From an uncultured bacterium (GTDB lineage: Bacteria > Atribacterota > Atribacteria > Atribacterales > Caldatribacteriaceae), in the NCBI GenBank assembly GCA_937139415.1, contig CAKZPS010000011.1:1-64000 (forward strand): a stretch of DNA of 64,000 nt, read 5' to 3'. Shown piece by piece: positions 1 through 7,584 of the stretch. The stretch's first letter is position 1. Every line of letters starts with the position of its first letter. A model generated the notes under the pieces. It worked only from the letters and a program-made list of their open reading frames with translations, was not told the origin of the DNA and did not search any database. The translations under genes were made by a program, and so were the position numbers.

Positions 1-199
1 TTTTCTTTTCTCTCGATGTTCTCTTAGCTCTCTGTCTTTGGCTTCAAGGACGGTAGTGAGGATATCCTTCCCTAAGTGGTGGAGAGCCTCCCACAGTTTC
101 AGTTCAAACTCCTCAAAAGTTCATTCCTTGCTCCAGGAATACAAGGGTTACCTCCAAGACCCTCTGGCATCCTTTGAGAATTTGGTGTACCATATGCAT
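1..199 (-). pseudogene. ISLre2-family (UPF0236) transposase, N-terminal part, frameshifted and cut by the window edge
   Basis: Read on the minus strand from an ATG at 199, the frame encodes MVHQILKGCQ... and stops at 113-115. One base later the next frame continues without a stop to base 1 with FEEFELKLWEALHHLG and LEAKDRELREHREKR. A short variable segment, then an FEEFE..LWEAL..LG helix, then a basic run is how ISLre2/UPF0236 transposases begin, as I know that family. The two halves join if one T is removed from the TTTT run at 115-118. A strong AAAGGAGG lies 9 bases before the ATG. The element sits directly after yceD, where rpmF is usually found. The catalytic part is outside the window, so the family call rests on about 60 residues. 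The shift could be decay, a sequencing error or slippage. Confidence 0.66.
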
Positions 200-266
200 G
201 AGACCTCGCCTCCTTTGGTGGTTGAGTTTTTCAAATTGTATAACAAACACTGGATGGCGAGGTCTC
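200..266 (-). promoter_or_regulatory. Inverted repeat burying the transposase ribosome-binding site
   Basis: A perfect 11-bp inverted repeat has arms at 200-210 and 256-266 (GAGACCTCGCC and its complement). The 45-base loop holds most of the AAAGGAGG Shine-Dalgarno (about 209-216), whose end runs into the arm next to the ATG at 199. A transcript entering from yceD would fold and hide the ribosome site. A transcript starting inside the loop would not form the stem. Insertion sequences such as IS10 and IS50 use this logic to stay silent under read-through. The role here is inferred from position only. Confidence 0.5.
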
Positions 267-316
267 TTCATTTCTTTATCCTGGAACCCCTACGATAAGT
301 TTACACTAAGCTCACA

Positions 317-853
317 TTATAGGGCTTTCCAGGTTTTCAAAACCGCTAAGCGCGGATCAAGGTTATCTTCTTCACAAGAGCATTTCCCCTGATCGAGATT
401 AGTTCCACATCGTGGACATATACCCAAACAATCTGGGCGACACAGAGGTTTCATGGGAAGATTGACCAAAATCAATTCTTCTATATCCTGGGTAACATCG
501 ATATAGGTGTCATTTTCACAAAAATAGCGAATCTCGTCAGTTTCCTCTGCTTCAGCCTCAACATCTGAAGGACGATGTAAACGATCAACATTGCGGAGCT
601 CCAATCTAAACTCGACTTTGAGTGGATGAAGAAATGGTTCTAAACAACGAGAGCAGGACAGAAGAAGAACGGTCGACAAACGTCCCAAAACCAAAATTTC
701 CGAACCACAGTTTGTGAGGGTCATCTCCACTTTCACCGGTTGGGCAAAGAGAACCTTTTCTCCTTCCCACATTAAGGGGTGAAAAATCTCACTCACCGTG
801 TCTTGCAAAGTTCTCCCAACCTCTTTCTTCACTTCTCCAATATACAAACGCAC
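317..853 (-). CDS. yceD: YceD/DUF177 family protein, large-subunit accumulation factor
   Basis: This 178-residue protein of the YceD (DUF177) family is linked in E. coli to 23S rRNA/ribosome assembly and in most bacteria is co-transcribed with rpmF. Cysteines that probably bind metal are visible: C67/C70 (CSRC), and near the C-terminus C138, C142, C146, C149, C158 and C160, followed by the family-typical ending DPRLAVLK. Translation starts at a GTG at 853 with GAGGTGAG a few bases before it. That site overlaps the ackA stop codon, so the two genes are translationally coupled. The expected downstream rpmF is not there; an ISLre2-like element follows instead. Exact biochemical role unknown. Confidence 0.85.
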   Translation of the reverse strand: MRLYIGEVKKEVGRTLQDTVSEIFHPLMWEGEKVLFAQPVKVEMTLTNCGSEILVLGRLSTVLLLSCSRCLEPFLHPLKVEFRLELRNVDRLHRPSDVEAEAEETDEIRYFCENDTYIDVTQDIEELILVNLPMKPLCRPDCLGICPRCGTNLDQGKCSCEEDNLDPRLAVLKTWKAL

Positions 854-859
854 TTAAGC

Positions 860-2065
860 TCACCTCAGCTCCTCTACAATCCTCCATGTATCCCGGGCAA
901 TCATAAGCTCTTCATTGGTTGGAACCATAAGAATTTTGACTGGAGAGCGATCCTCATTCAAGAAAGCTTCTTTCCTCCTCGCTTTATTCCGCTCTTCGTC
1001 GATATAAATACCTAAGTGTTCTAATCCCTTACAAATAGAGTATCGTATAAAGGAGGAATTCTCTCCAATTCCGGCAGTAAACACTAAGGCATCTAACCCG
1101 CCAAGGATGGCATAGTAGGCACCAATGTATTTCTTCGCCCGATAGGCGATAATCTCCAGAGTCAATCGAGATCGATGATGAGACGGGGCAGCGTCCTCAA
1201 TATCACGAGTATCGCTACTCACGCCCGAAATTCCCAAAACACCACTTCTCTTGTTCAAAATCTCTTCAACTTCTTCGGCAGAAAGGCCTTCTTTTTCCAT
1301 TAAAAAGAAAACAATAGCAGGGTCTAAATCTCCACAACGCGTCCCCATTACTAATCCTTCCAAAGGAGTAAACCCCATCGAAGTATCAATTGATTTACCC
1401 TCTTTAACGGCAGCAAAACTCACTCCGCTTCCCATGTGACAAGTGATCAAACGCAATTCTCGAAGGTCTCGACCCATGATCTTTGCTGCTCTCTCCGCTA
1501 CATAGCGGTGGGAAGTTCCGTGGAAGCCGTATCGCCGTATCCGGTATTTTTCATAATATTCATAGGGAATAGCGTAAATATAAGCATACTCAGGGATAGT
1601 ACCGTGAAAGGCAGTATCGAAAACAGCAACCTGGGGAACTCGAGGCATAAGTGCTTGACAGGCTTCAATTCCCAAGATATTCGGAGGATTATGCAAAGGA
1701 GCCAAATCGGCACATTCTCGAATGACCCGAAGCACTGTTTCGTCGATCAGGACCGAACCGGTAAACTTTTCCCCTCCGTGGACTACGCGATGACCAACCG
1801 CTTCGATTTGAGAGATACTGTGCAAAACTCGGGTCTCGCCACTTGTAAGAGTCTCAATGATCCATTCCAAAGCAATTCGATGATTAGAAGCATCTCGTTC
1901 CTGGGAAAAGACTCGTTCTCCAAATTTGTGTTCTAAACGACTACCAGGAATACCTATTCTCTCAACCAGTCCTTTGGCGAGAACCTGATACACTTCTTCT
2001 CCGTCCATAGCGAAGAGCTGATACTTCACCGTAGAACTTCCACAGTTAACCACCAATACGTTCAA
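860..2065 (-). CDS. ackA: Acetate kinase
   Basis: Acetate kinase converts acetyl phosphate and ADP to acetate and ATP in the cytoplasm, the ATP-yielding last step of acetate fermentation. The N-terminal NCGSSTVKYQLF, the middle RYGFHGTSH and GVSGVSSDTRD, and the C-terminal FTAGIGENS are signature stretches of the ASKHA fold. I place the start at TTG 2065, giving 401 residues beginning MNVLVVNCGSS: AAAGGAG lies 9 bases upstream. An ATG at 2074 directly abuts that Shine-Dalgarno, and a TTG at 2098 overlapping the pta stop has no good site. The gene follows pta and precedes yceD, so the pair forms one catabolic unit. Confidence 0.97.
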   Translation of the reverse strand: MNVLVVNCGSSTVKYQLFAMDGEEVYQVLAKGLVERIGIPGSRLEHKFGERVFSQERDASNHRIALEWIIETLTSGETRVLHSISQIEAVGHRVVHGGEKFTGSVLIDETVLRVIRECADLAPLHNPPNILGIEACQALMPRVPQVAVFDTAFHGTIPEYAYIYAIPYEYYEKYRIRRYGFHGTSHRYVAERAAKIMGRDLRELRLITCHMGSGVSFAAVKEGKSIDTSMGFTPLEGLVMGTRCGDLDPAIVFFLMEKEGLSAEEVEEILNKRSGVLGISGVSSDTRDIEDAAPSHHRSRLTLEIIAYRAKKYIGAYYAILGGLDALVFTAGIGENSSFIRYSICKGLEHLGIYIDEERNKARRKEAFLNEDRSPVKILMVPTNEELMIARDTWRIVEELR

Positions 2066-2094
2066 GGAACTCATCTCCTTTGGCAAAGTTCGAC

Positions 2095-3093
2095 TCAAAA
2101 TTGCGTTTGTAAAACAGTAATGGCAATCTGATCACGGATATCTTCCACTTTACACCCTCGGGAAAGATCGTTAACCGGTTTACGGAGTCCCTGTAAAATT
2201 GGTCCAATAGCAGTACCCTTTCCTAAGCGCTCAGTAAGTTTATAACAAATGTTTCCCGCGTTGAGATCGGGAAAAATTAAAATATTCGCTCTGCCTGCCA
2301 CAAGACTCTGGGGAGCTTTCTTTTTGGCAACCTCTGCTACCAGTGCTGCATCTGCCTGAAGCTCACCATCAACTAAAAGTTGGGGGTCCAGAGAACGAAC
2401 CATTTCCGTGGCTTCTACCACTTTGTCGACCAATTCATGCTTGGCGCTTCCCTTGGTAGAGAAGGATAACATCGCTACTCTCGGTTCCCCGCCTACAAGG
2501 AGCTTCCAGGTTTTAGCCGTGGTGAGGGCGATGTGGGCAAGCTCATCAGCATTGGGATTGGGATTCAAGCCACAATCGGCATACAAGAAAGTTCCGTTCT
2601 CCCCGTAAGGACATTGAGGGAAAACCATGAGAAAGCAGCTCGAAGCGAGTTTCATCCCCGGAGCAGTTTTAATAATCTGTAAAGCTGGTCGTATTACGTC
2701 TGGGGTAGTGTATACTGCTCCACCCACTACTCCGTCAACCTCTCCGTGGTAAAGCATCATGCAAGCATAATACATGGCGTTGGTTTGTAAAATTTTCGCC
2801 GCTTCATCCTTGGTAAGTCCTTTCGAACGCCTCAACTCGTACAGAGATTCAGTATATTCTTCCCTTCTCGGATCATGCATGGGATCAACGCAGTTCACGT
2901 TGTTCAGATTGATGTTTAAAGCATGAGCATTCTGCTCGATCATCTGTCGATTTCCAATGAGAGTGACAGAAGCAATTTCTTCGTCTGCAGCTAACTGTGC
3001 AGCCTTGAGTACTCGCTCATCGTTACTCTCCGGGAGAACCACCCTTTTCTTGAGGAGACGAGCTTTCTGGCGAATTTCTTCTAAAATTTTCAT
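2095..3093 (-). CDS. pta: Phosphate acetyltransferase
   Basis: Phosphotransacetylase moves the acetyl group from CoA to phosphate, making acetyl phosphate for the acetate kinase encoded next. The 332-residue length is that of the short, single-domain form, without the N-terminal P-loop/DRTGG extension of enteric Pta. Recognisable family stretches are RVVLPESNDERVLKAA near the N-terminus, VDGVVGGAVYTT, MLSFSTKGSA, and the C-terminal IFPDLNAGNICYKL. Its stop codon lies about 30 bases before the ackA start, and coaD lies just upstream, so CoA synthesis and acetyl-CoA use share a transcript. A phosphate butyryltransferase is less likely given the ackA partner. Confidence 0.96.
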   Translation of the reverse strand: MKILEEIRQKARLLKKRVVLPESNDERVLKAAQLAADEEIASVTLIGNRQMIEQNAHALNINLNNVNCVDPMHDPRREEYTESLYELRRSKGLTKDEAAKILQTNAMYYACMMLYHGEVDGVVGGAVYTTPDVIRPALQIIKTAPGMKLASSCFLMVFPQCPYGENGTFLYADCGLNPNPNADELAHIALTTAKTWKLLVGGEPRVAMLSFSTKGSAKHELVDKVVEATEMVRSLDPQLLVDGELQADAALVAEVAKKKAPQSLVAGRANILIFPDLNAGNICYKLTERLGKGTAIGPILQGLRKPVNDLSRGCKVEDIRDQIAITVLQTQF

Positions 3094-3110
3094 CTGAGTA
3101 AGGCCCCTTT

Positions 3111-3596
3111 CTATCTGAAAGTATCAAATCTCTCCCGCAATTTCCTCTCCACGACCGGAGGTACTAGTCCTTTTACGCATCCCCCAAAGCGAGCGATTTC
3201 CTTAACTACCGTGGAATTTAAATAGGAATATTCGGTGCTGGTAGGGAGGAATATGGTTTCAATTTCAGGGAACATTTTGCGGTTAATGACCGCAAGCTGA
3301 GTTTCATATTCGTAATCAGAGATAGCTCGTAACCCTCTCACAATAACTTTACAACCCTTCTCTTGAGCAAATTTGACCAGTAACCCCTCAAAAACCGCTA
3401 CTTCTACATTTTCAAAATCCTGTACCACTTCCTGAATCATCTGCGCTCTCTCTTCCACCGAAAAGAGAGGAAGTTTATGGGGATTACGCAAAATTGCTAC
3501 GATGAACTTTTCGAAAAGCTTTCTCCCTCTTTCGATGATATCAAGGTGCCCGTTGGTGATGGGGTCAAAACTCCCCGGATATACGGCAATGAACAC
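3111..3596 (-). CDS. coaD: Phosphopantetheine adenylyltransferase
   Basis: CoaD transfers AMP from ATP to 4'-phosphopantetheine, the penultimate step of CoA synthesis. The nucleotidyltransferase signature PGSFDPITNGH is at the N-terminus, RGLRAISDYEYE in the middle and YSYLNSTVVKEIARFGG near the end, as in the family. I use GTG 3596 as start (161 residues): AAGGAG stands 7 bases upstream and the protein then begins MFIAVYPGSFDP like its homologues. The longer frame to 3614 adds six residues with no match. It lies between rsmD and pta; the rsmD-coaD pair is a common bacterial arrangement. Confidence 0.96.
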   Translation of the reverse strand: MFIAVYPGSFDPITNGHLDIIERGRKLFEKFIVAILRNPHKLPLFSVEERAQMIQEVVQDFENVEVAVFEGLLVKFAQEKGCKVIVRGLRAISDYEYETQLAVINRKMFPEIETIFLPTSTEYSYLNSTVVKEIARFGGCVKGLVPPVVERKLRERFDTFR

Positions 3597-3614
3597 GATG
3601 CTACTCCTTCTCAC

Positions 3615-4175
3615 TCAATCGTTTTTGAGATACCCAAAGAATATTATACTCCTTCCGTACCGCCGTAAATCCTTCTCTCTAAACCAAGAGAAGGGGAAAA
3701 AAGACCTCTGCTCCTCCGGATAACGGATGACAAGAAGCGCTCTCTCGAATACCCTGGCAAAATCTACAATTTTTTGTCCTACCTGCCTACAGTCCTCTGC
3801 AAACGGAGGGTCAAAGAAAACCACCTCCGGCAACTCCATCCACTCGGGGAAGTGTTTCATTCTCAAGAAATCGAGACATACTACTTTACTCTTCTCTTCG
3901 CATCCACAAGAGAGAATATTCTGCCGAAGAAGCGAACAAATTTTCGGTTCTCTCTCCAGGAAGTAAACTGTTCTTGCTCCTCGACTCAACGCCTCAAAAC
4001 CAATAATACCACTTCCTGCAAAAACATCATACACCACTCTCCCCGGAATAACTTCCTTCAAAATTTCAAAAATCGCCTTTCGTATTACTCCGGTCATCGG
4101 TCGGACATGGAATCCTGAAGGAGTGACAATTTTCCTTCCCCTCATGGTTCCACCAATGATATGGATATACCCCAT
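3615..4175 (-). CDS. rsmD: 16S rRNA (guanine(966)-N2)-methyltransferase
   Basis: RsmD methylates G966 of 16S rRNA. Family features are the N-terminal IIGGTMRGRKI, the SAM-binding stretch VYDVFAGSGIIGFEALSRGA, and the N6/N2-methylase catalytic motif, here DPPF rather than NPPY. I chose ATG 4175 (186 residues), one base after the recG stop, because homologues begin just before IIGG. The frame extends 12 codons further to a TTG inside recG with nothing conserved. The gene is tightly linked to coaD downstream. Confidence 0.92.
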   Translation of the reverse strand: MGYIHIIGGTMRGRKIVTPSGFHVRPMTGVIRKAIFEILKEVIPGRVVYDVFAGSGIIGFEALSRGARTVYFLEREPKICSLLRQNILSCGCEEKSKVVCLDFLRMKHFPEWMELPEVVFFDPPFAEDCRQVGQKIVDFARVFERALLVIRYPEEQRSFFPFSWFREKDLRRYGRSIIFFGYLKND

Positions 4176-4176
4176 T

Positions 4177-6510
4177 TTACCCAATATCTCCCAATTGCAA
4201 ATATCGCCCAAAACGCCTCTCGATTTCCTCAGCTAAAAGACGGTATTCTCCTCCTAATTGAGGATCGACTGCAAGAATTCGTTCTGCCTCTAAGTGGGCT
4301 TTTTCTAAAATAGACCAATCCTCCAATGGATCAGCCAGTCGAAATTCTGGAACACCGTGCTGCCTCACTCCATAGAACTCTCCCGGACCCCTCAGACGGA
4401 GATCTTCTTCGGCGATTTGAAAGCCATCGTCAGTGGTGGTCATGATCTCCATTCGCCGACGTACCTCCTCCCCGTTCAAAGAAGCGAGGAGTATACACAA
4501 CCCCTCAACAGAACCTCTGCCAATCCGACCGCGGAGCTGATGCAACTGAGCTAAACCAAATCGTTCTGCATTCTCAATAACCATCACACTCGCATTGGGA
4601 ACATCGATACCAACCTCGATGACTGAAGTAGCAACCAAAACCTGAATTTCTCCCCGTTCAAAGCGATGCATAATCATTTCCTTCTCTCGCGATGGGAGCT
4701 TCCCATGAATCATTTCTAACTGAAAATCTTTGAGCCATTGAGAACGCAAGAGTTCTAAAACGGCCTTAACATTACTAATTTCCTCCTCGCTCTCCTCGAT
4801 GGCCGGACACACCACGTACGCCTGTCTTCCCTCCTCTACTTTTTTCCGTAATCTCTGATAGGCCTTAAAACGTTCCCGGAGAGAAAAACAAAGGGTGGTC
4901 ACCGGCTTTCTTCCCGCCGGTTTTTCGTCCACTACAGAAACATCCAAATCACCATAAAGAGTCAAAGCAAGCGTCCTGGGGATCGGGGTTGCAGTCATCA
5001 CCAGAGTATGGGGAATAACTGCCTTTTTTTTCAATTTCGCCCGTTGAACAACTCCAAAGCGATGTTGTTCATCAACGATAACCAACCCTAAATTGGGAAA
5101 GGTTACCTTCTCCTCAATAAGGACGTGAGTCCCTATGACCAACTCTACTTCCTGTCGCTCTATCTTCTCAAGAAGCGTTGTCTTTTCCTTATTGATACCT
5201 CCCTTAAGAAGACCCACTCTTACTCCTAAGGAAGAGAGGACATCCCGAAAACGGAAATAGTGTTGCTCGGCTAAAATTTCGGTAGGAACCATGAAAGCAA
5301 CCTGTTTCCCCTCACCAATGACGTGTAAAGCACTTAAAATAGCTACCAAGGTTTTGCCTGAACCAACATCTCCTTGAATGAGTCTATTCATCACTCTACC
5401 ACTACTTAAATCCCGAACAATTTCTTGGTAGACCCTTGCTTGCGCCGAAGTCAATTGAAAGGGGAGGAGGTGGAGCAATTTCTCTACCAAAGGGGAATGC
5501 GGGTGACAAGGCTCAACGCAGACACGATCGAGGAGGCGGCGGCGTAACTTGAGGCTGAGAGCAAAGAGCAAGAACTCCTCAAAAATGAGCGCGATATGTG
5601 CTTGACTGCGACGCCTATTGAGCGCTTCTTCCCAAAAAGAGGGGCAGTGAAGTTGGTAAATGGCCTCTCGCTTAGGAGGAAAACCATGTCGTTCTCTCAC
5701 CGCTTCGGGGAGAATTTCCGTCACCGCGGGGAGAAAAGTATGAAGAGCAAAAAGAATGATCGAACGAAGTTTCTTGGGTTGCAAACCTTCGGTGAGAGAA
5801 TAAACAGGAATGATTGATCCTAAATCCGCTTGACCATTTTCCCTCGCTTGAAATTCAAAATTAGCAATTTCCCACCCTGAAGGAGACCTTTGGAAATTAC
5901 CCCAGACCATAACCGACATCCCCTTGGGAAGTACTTGCGCTAAATATCCACGATTAAAACACACTAAAAACACTCGACCGCTTTGGTCTTGCACGCCAAT
6001 TCTCAAGAGAGGACCACGCCTCGTATGCTTTCGTTCATGAGTTACCACAACTCCCTGAATAGTTTCTATGCCTTTACCCTCCAAACGGCTGATCGGCTTC
6101 ACTTCTCCCCGGTTTCTATAACAACGAGGGAAGAAATACAAGAGATCTTCCACGGTATAAATCCCCAACCGTTGTAATTTTTTCTCTAAAACCGGCCCAA
6201 CGCCCTTGACATATCGTATTGGCTGACCAAGGTCAGGCGAAGGAGAGGGAGGAAGTTTTTGAGCGGGAGGAGTAGGTCTTGCTCGGATAAACTCTTCAAG
6301 CTTCTTCAGGATTTCCCTTTTTCCTTGCCGTTGAAAAGTGGGGTATTGCTCAAGAAGGGAAAGAAACTCGGACAGATTCTCTCGATTTTCATGTTGAGCG
6401 AGCCACCCTGTTAAAAACTGAGCAAAGCCACCGATGACTGAAGTATTATCGAGTTTTTGTTTTTCCCGGTCAACGATTTTCAAAATGAGTTCTCGGCTTG
6501 TTCTGGTCAT
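4177..6510 (-). CDS. recG: ATP-dependent DNA helicase RecG
   Basis: RecG remodels stalled forks and Holliday junctions. The 777-residue protein has an N-terminal extension of about 90 residues, as in Thermotoga RecG, then a helix-hairpin and wedge/OB region (about 95-225) including VKGVGPVLEKKL. The helicase core has Walker A GDVGSGKT (380-387) and the DEQH box (480-483). Later come the TATPIPRT motif, a QLRGRIGRG motif VI and the RecG C-terminal DEEDLRLRGPGEF-type wing. It is the first gene of the recG-yceD operon and is divergent from rpmB. A TATAAC-like -10 reads toward it at about 6605, but its -35 is weak, so its promoter is uncertain. Confidence 0.96.
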   Translation of the reverse strand: MTRTSRELILKIVDREKQKLDNTSVIGGFAQFLTGWLAQHENRENLSEFLSLLEQYPTFQRQGKREILKKLEEFIRARPTPPAQKLPPSPSPDLGQPIRYVKGVGPVLEKKLQRLGIYTVEDLLYFFPRCYRNRGEVKPISRLEGKGIETIQGVVVTHERKHTRRGPLLRIGVQDQSGRVFLVCFNRGYLAQVLPKGMSVMVWGNFQRSPSGWEIANFEFQARENGQADLGSIIPVYSLTEGLQPKKLRSIILFALHTFLPAVTEILPEAVRERHGFPPKREAIYQLHCPSFWEEALNRRRSQAHIALIFEEFLLFALSLKLRRRLLDRVCVEPCHPHSPLVEKLLHLLPFQLTSAQARVYQEIVRDLSSGRVMNRLIQGDVGSGKTLVAILSALHVIGEGKQVAFMVPTEILAEQHYFRFRDVLSSLGVRVGLLKGGINKEKTTLLEKIERQEVELVIGTHVLIEEKVTFPNLGLVIVDEQHRFGVVQRAKLKKKAVIPHTLVMTATPIPRTLALTLYGDLDVSVVDEKPAGRKPVTTLCFSLRERFKAYQRLRKKVEEGRQAYVVCPAIEESEEEISNVKAVLELLRSQWLKDFQLEMIHGKLPSREKEMIMHRFERGEIQVLVATSVIEVGIDVPNASVMVIENAERFGLAQLHQLRGRIGRGSVEGLCILLASLNGEEVRRRMEIMTTTDDGFQIAEEDLRLRGPGEFYGVRQHGVPEFRLADPLEDWSILEKAHLEAERILAVDPQLGGEYRLLAEEIERRFGRYLQLGDIG

Positions 6511-6572
6511 TTCTCTTCACCTGCTATTTTATCCATTTCCACATTCACGATAAAGATGAAAGAGAAAAGATA

Positions 6573-6591
6573 GAGAGACTTGCAGTCTCTC
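6573..6591. promoter_or_regulatory. Inverted repeat across the -35 of the rpmB promoter
   Basis: A perfect 8-bp inverted repeat, GAGAGACT (6573-6580) and AGTCTCTC (6584-6591), is separated by three bases and straddles the -35 hexamer of the rpmB promoter. It may be an operator for an unknown regulator, or chance. No long T run follows on either strand, so a terminator is unlikely. Confidence 0.3.
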
Positions 6592-6608
6592 CTGAAAACT
6601 GTTATATT
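6580..6608 (+). promoter_or_regulatory. Sigma-A-type promoter of rpmB
   Basis: TTGCAG (6580-6585) and TATATT (6603-6608) are separated by exactly 17 bases. They lie 40 bases upstream of the rpmB ATG at 6648, which has AGGTGAGG as its ribosome-binding site. The predicted start is near 6615. Confidence 0.7.
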
Positions 6609-6647
6609 GTCATAGTCATTGGAAAAAACTGAAGAAGGTGAGGATAC

Positions 6648-6833
6648 ATGGCAAAGTGTGAGATCTGTGGTAAAGCCGTCTTTTTCGGGCACAAAATCAG
6701 TCATTCCCATCGTGTCAGTAAAAGAATTTGGCGCCCCAACGTCCAAAAAATAAGAGTCTTCGTCAACGGAAAACCCCAAAGAATCTCTGTATGTACTTCT
6801 TGCCTCAAGGGAGGTAAGGTGAATAAAGCGTGA
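6648..6833 (+). CDS. rpmB: 50S ribosomal protein L28
   Basis: L28 is a small protein of the large ribosomal subunit. At 61 residues it is of normal length for the bacterial short form. It starts MAKCEICGKAVFFGHKISHSH and ends with the CTSCLKGGKV segment. The four cysteines (CxxC near residue 4 and CxxC near residue 50) mark the zinc-binding C+ version. The gene stands alone on the + strand between two minus-strand operons, with its own promoter. Its TGA stop lies inside the left arm of the terminator hairpin. Confidence 0.97.
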   Translation: MAKCEICGKAVFFGHKISHSHRVSKRIWRPNVQKIRVFVNGKPQRISVCTSCLKGGKVNKA

Positions 6834-6873
6834 AAACTCAATGCGGTCAAAACCGCATTGAGTTTTCACGCTT
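6826..6873. terminator. 22-bp perfect hairpin between convergent rpmB and rpe
   Basis: Arms 6826-6847 and 6852-6873 are perfectly complementary over 22 bp around the four-base loop CAAA. The left arm contains the last codons and stop of rpmB. rpe ends at 6902 on the other strand, so the stem lies between convergent genes and can stop transcription from both sides. There is no clean T tract after it, only the T-rich 3' arm, so termination may be bidirectional but imperfect, or the stem may mainly block 3' decay. Confidence 0.7.
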
Positions 6874-6901
6874 GAGAGAACATCTCCTTCTCCTCACTTC
6901 A

Positions 6902-7567
6902 TTAAAAAGGGGCGATTCTCGTTTTGAGCTTCTCCACCCGCTCTCGAATTTCCCCCTTATGAGAGAAGATGAGTGATCCGGCAACAATCCACGAAGCACC
7001 ACGAGAAGCCAAAAATTCGATGTTCTCTTCGTTCACTCCTCCGTCTATCTCTACCTCGGTAGAAAGTCCCTCTTCTCGAATCATCTTCCGTAAAGCAGTA
7101 ATTTTCTCTTCCATTCCTACGATGAATTTCTGTCCTCCAAACCCCGGATTGACCGTGAGCAACAAAACCAAATACACCTTCTCCAAAAGATGACGCACTG
7201 TCTCAAGCGGTGTTCCCGGACAGAGAGCAATACCAGGCTTTAAACCCCTCTTCATGATTTCGTTCACCACGGCGTCGTAATCTTGTACCGCTTCGACGTG
7301 AAAGCTGAGAATATCTGCCCCCGCTTGGGCAAAGTCAGTAACGTACGAGCGAGGATTCGAAATCATGAGATGGACGTCCAAAAGAGCATGGGGCAAAATG
7401 TTTCGCACTGCCTCCACCATGAGAGAACCAAAAGTAATATTAGGAACGAAATGGCCATCCATTACGTCAATATGGATGGTATTCGCTCCTCCTTCCTGAG
7501 CAAGCAAAAGTTCTTCACGAAGGCGAGAAAAATCACAGGAGAGAATTGACGGAACTAATTGTGCCAT
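6902..7567 (-). CDS. rpe: Ribulose-phosphate 3-epimerase
   Basis: Rpe interconverts ribulose 5-phosphate and xylulose 5-phosphate in the pentose phosphate pathway. The 221-residue TIM barrel shows the family stretches PSILSCDFSRL, HIDVMDGHFVPNITFG, LDVHLMI, VNPGFGGQKF and VEIDGGV with the expected metal-binding His and Asp residues. It ends the yicC-rpe operon, 17 bases after the PASTA gene. In Bacillota, rpe also follows the prpC-prkC-rsgA genes; here kinase, phosphatase and rsgA are missing. Confidence 0.96.
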   Translation of the reverse strand: MAQLVPSILSCDFSRLREELLLAQEGGANTIHIDVMDGHFVPNITFGSLMVEAVRNILPHALLDVHLMISNPRSYVTDFAQAGADILSFHVEAVQDYDAVVNEIMKRGLKPGIALCPGTPLETVRHLLEKVYLVLLLTVNPGFGGQKFIVGMEEKITALRKMIREEGLSTEVEIDGGVNEENIEFLASRGASWIVAGSLIFSHKGEIRERVEKLKTRIAPF

Positions 7568-7584
7568 GGTTACCCCCTTTTACC

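Noticed and set aside
38-298. Plus-strand frame of 86 codons at the left edge
   Set aside because: It is antisense to the ISLre2-type transposase reading, which has a strong ribosome site and a family-like sequence on the minus strand.
6507-6869. Minus-strand frame of 120 codons opposite rpmB
   Set aside because: It lies antisense to the L28 gene and its promoter, overlaps the terminator hairpin and has no recognisable domain.
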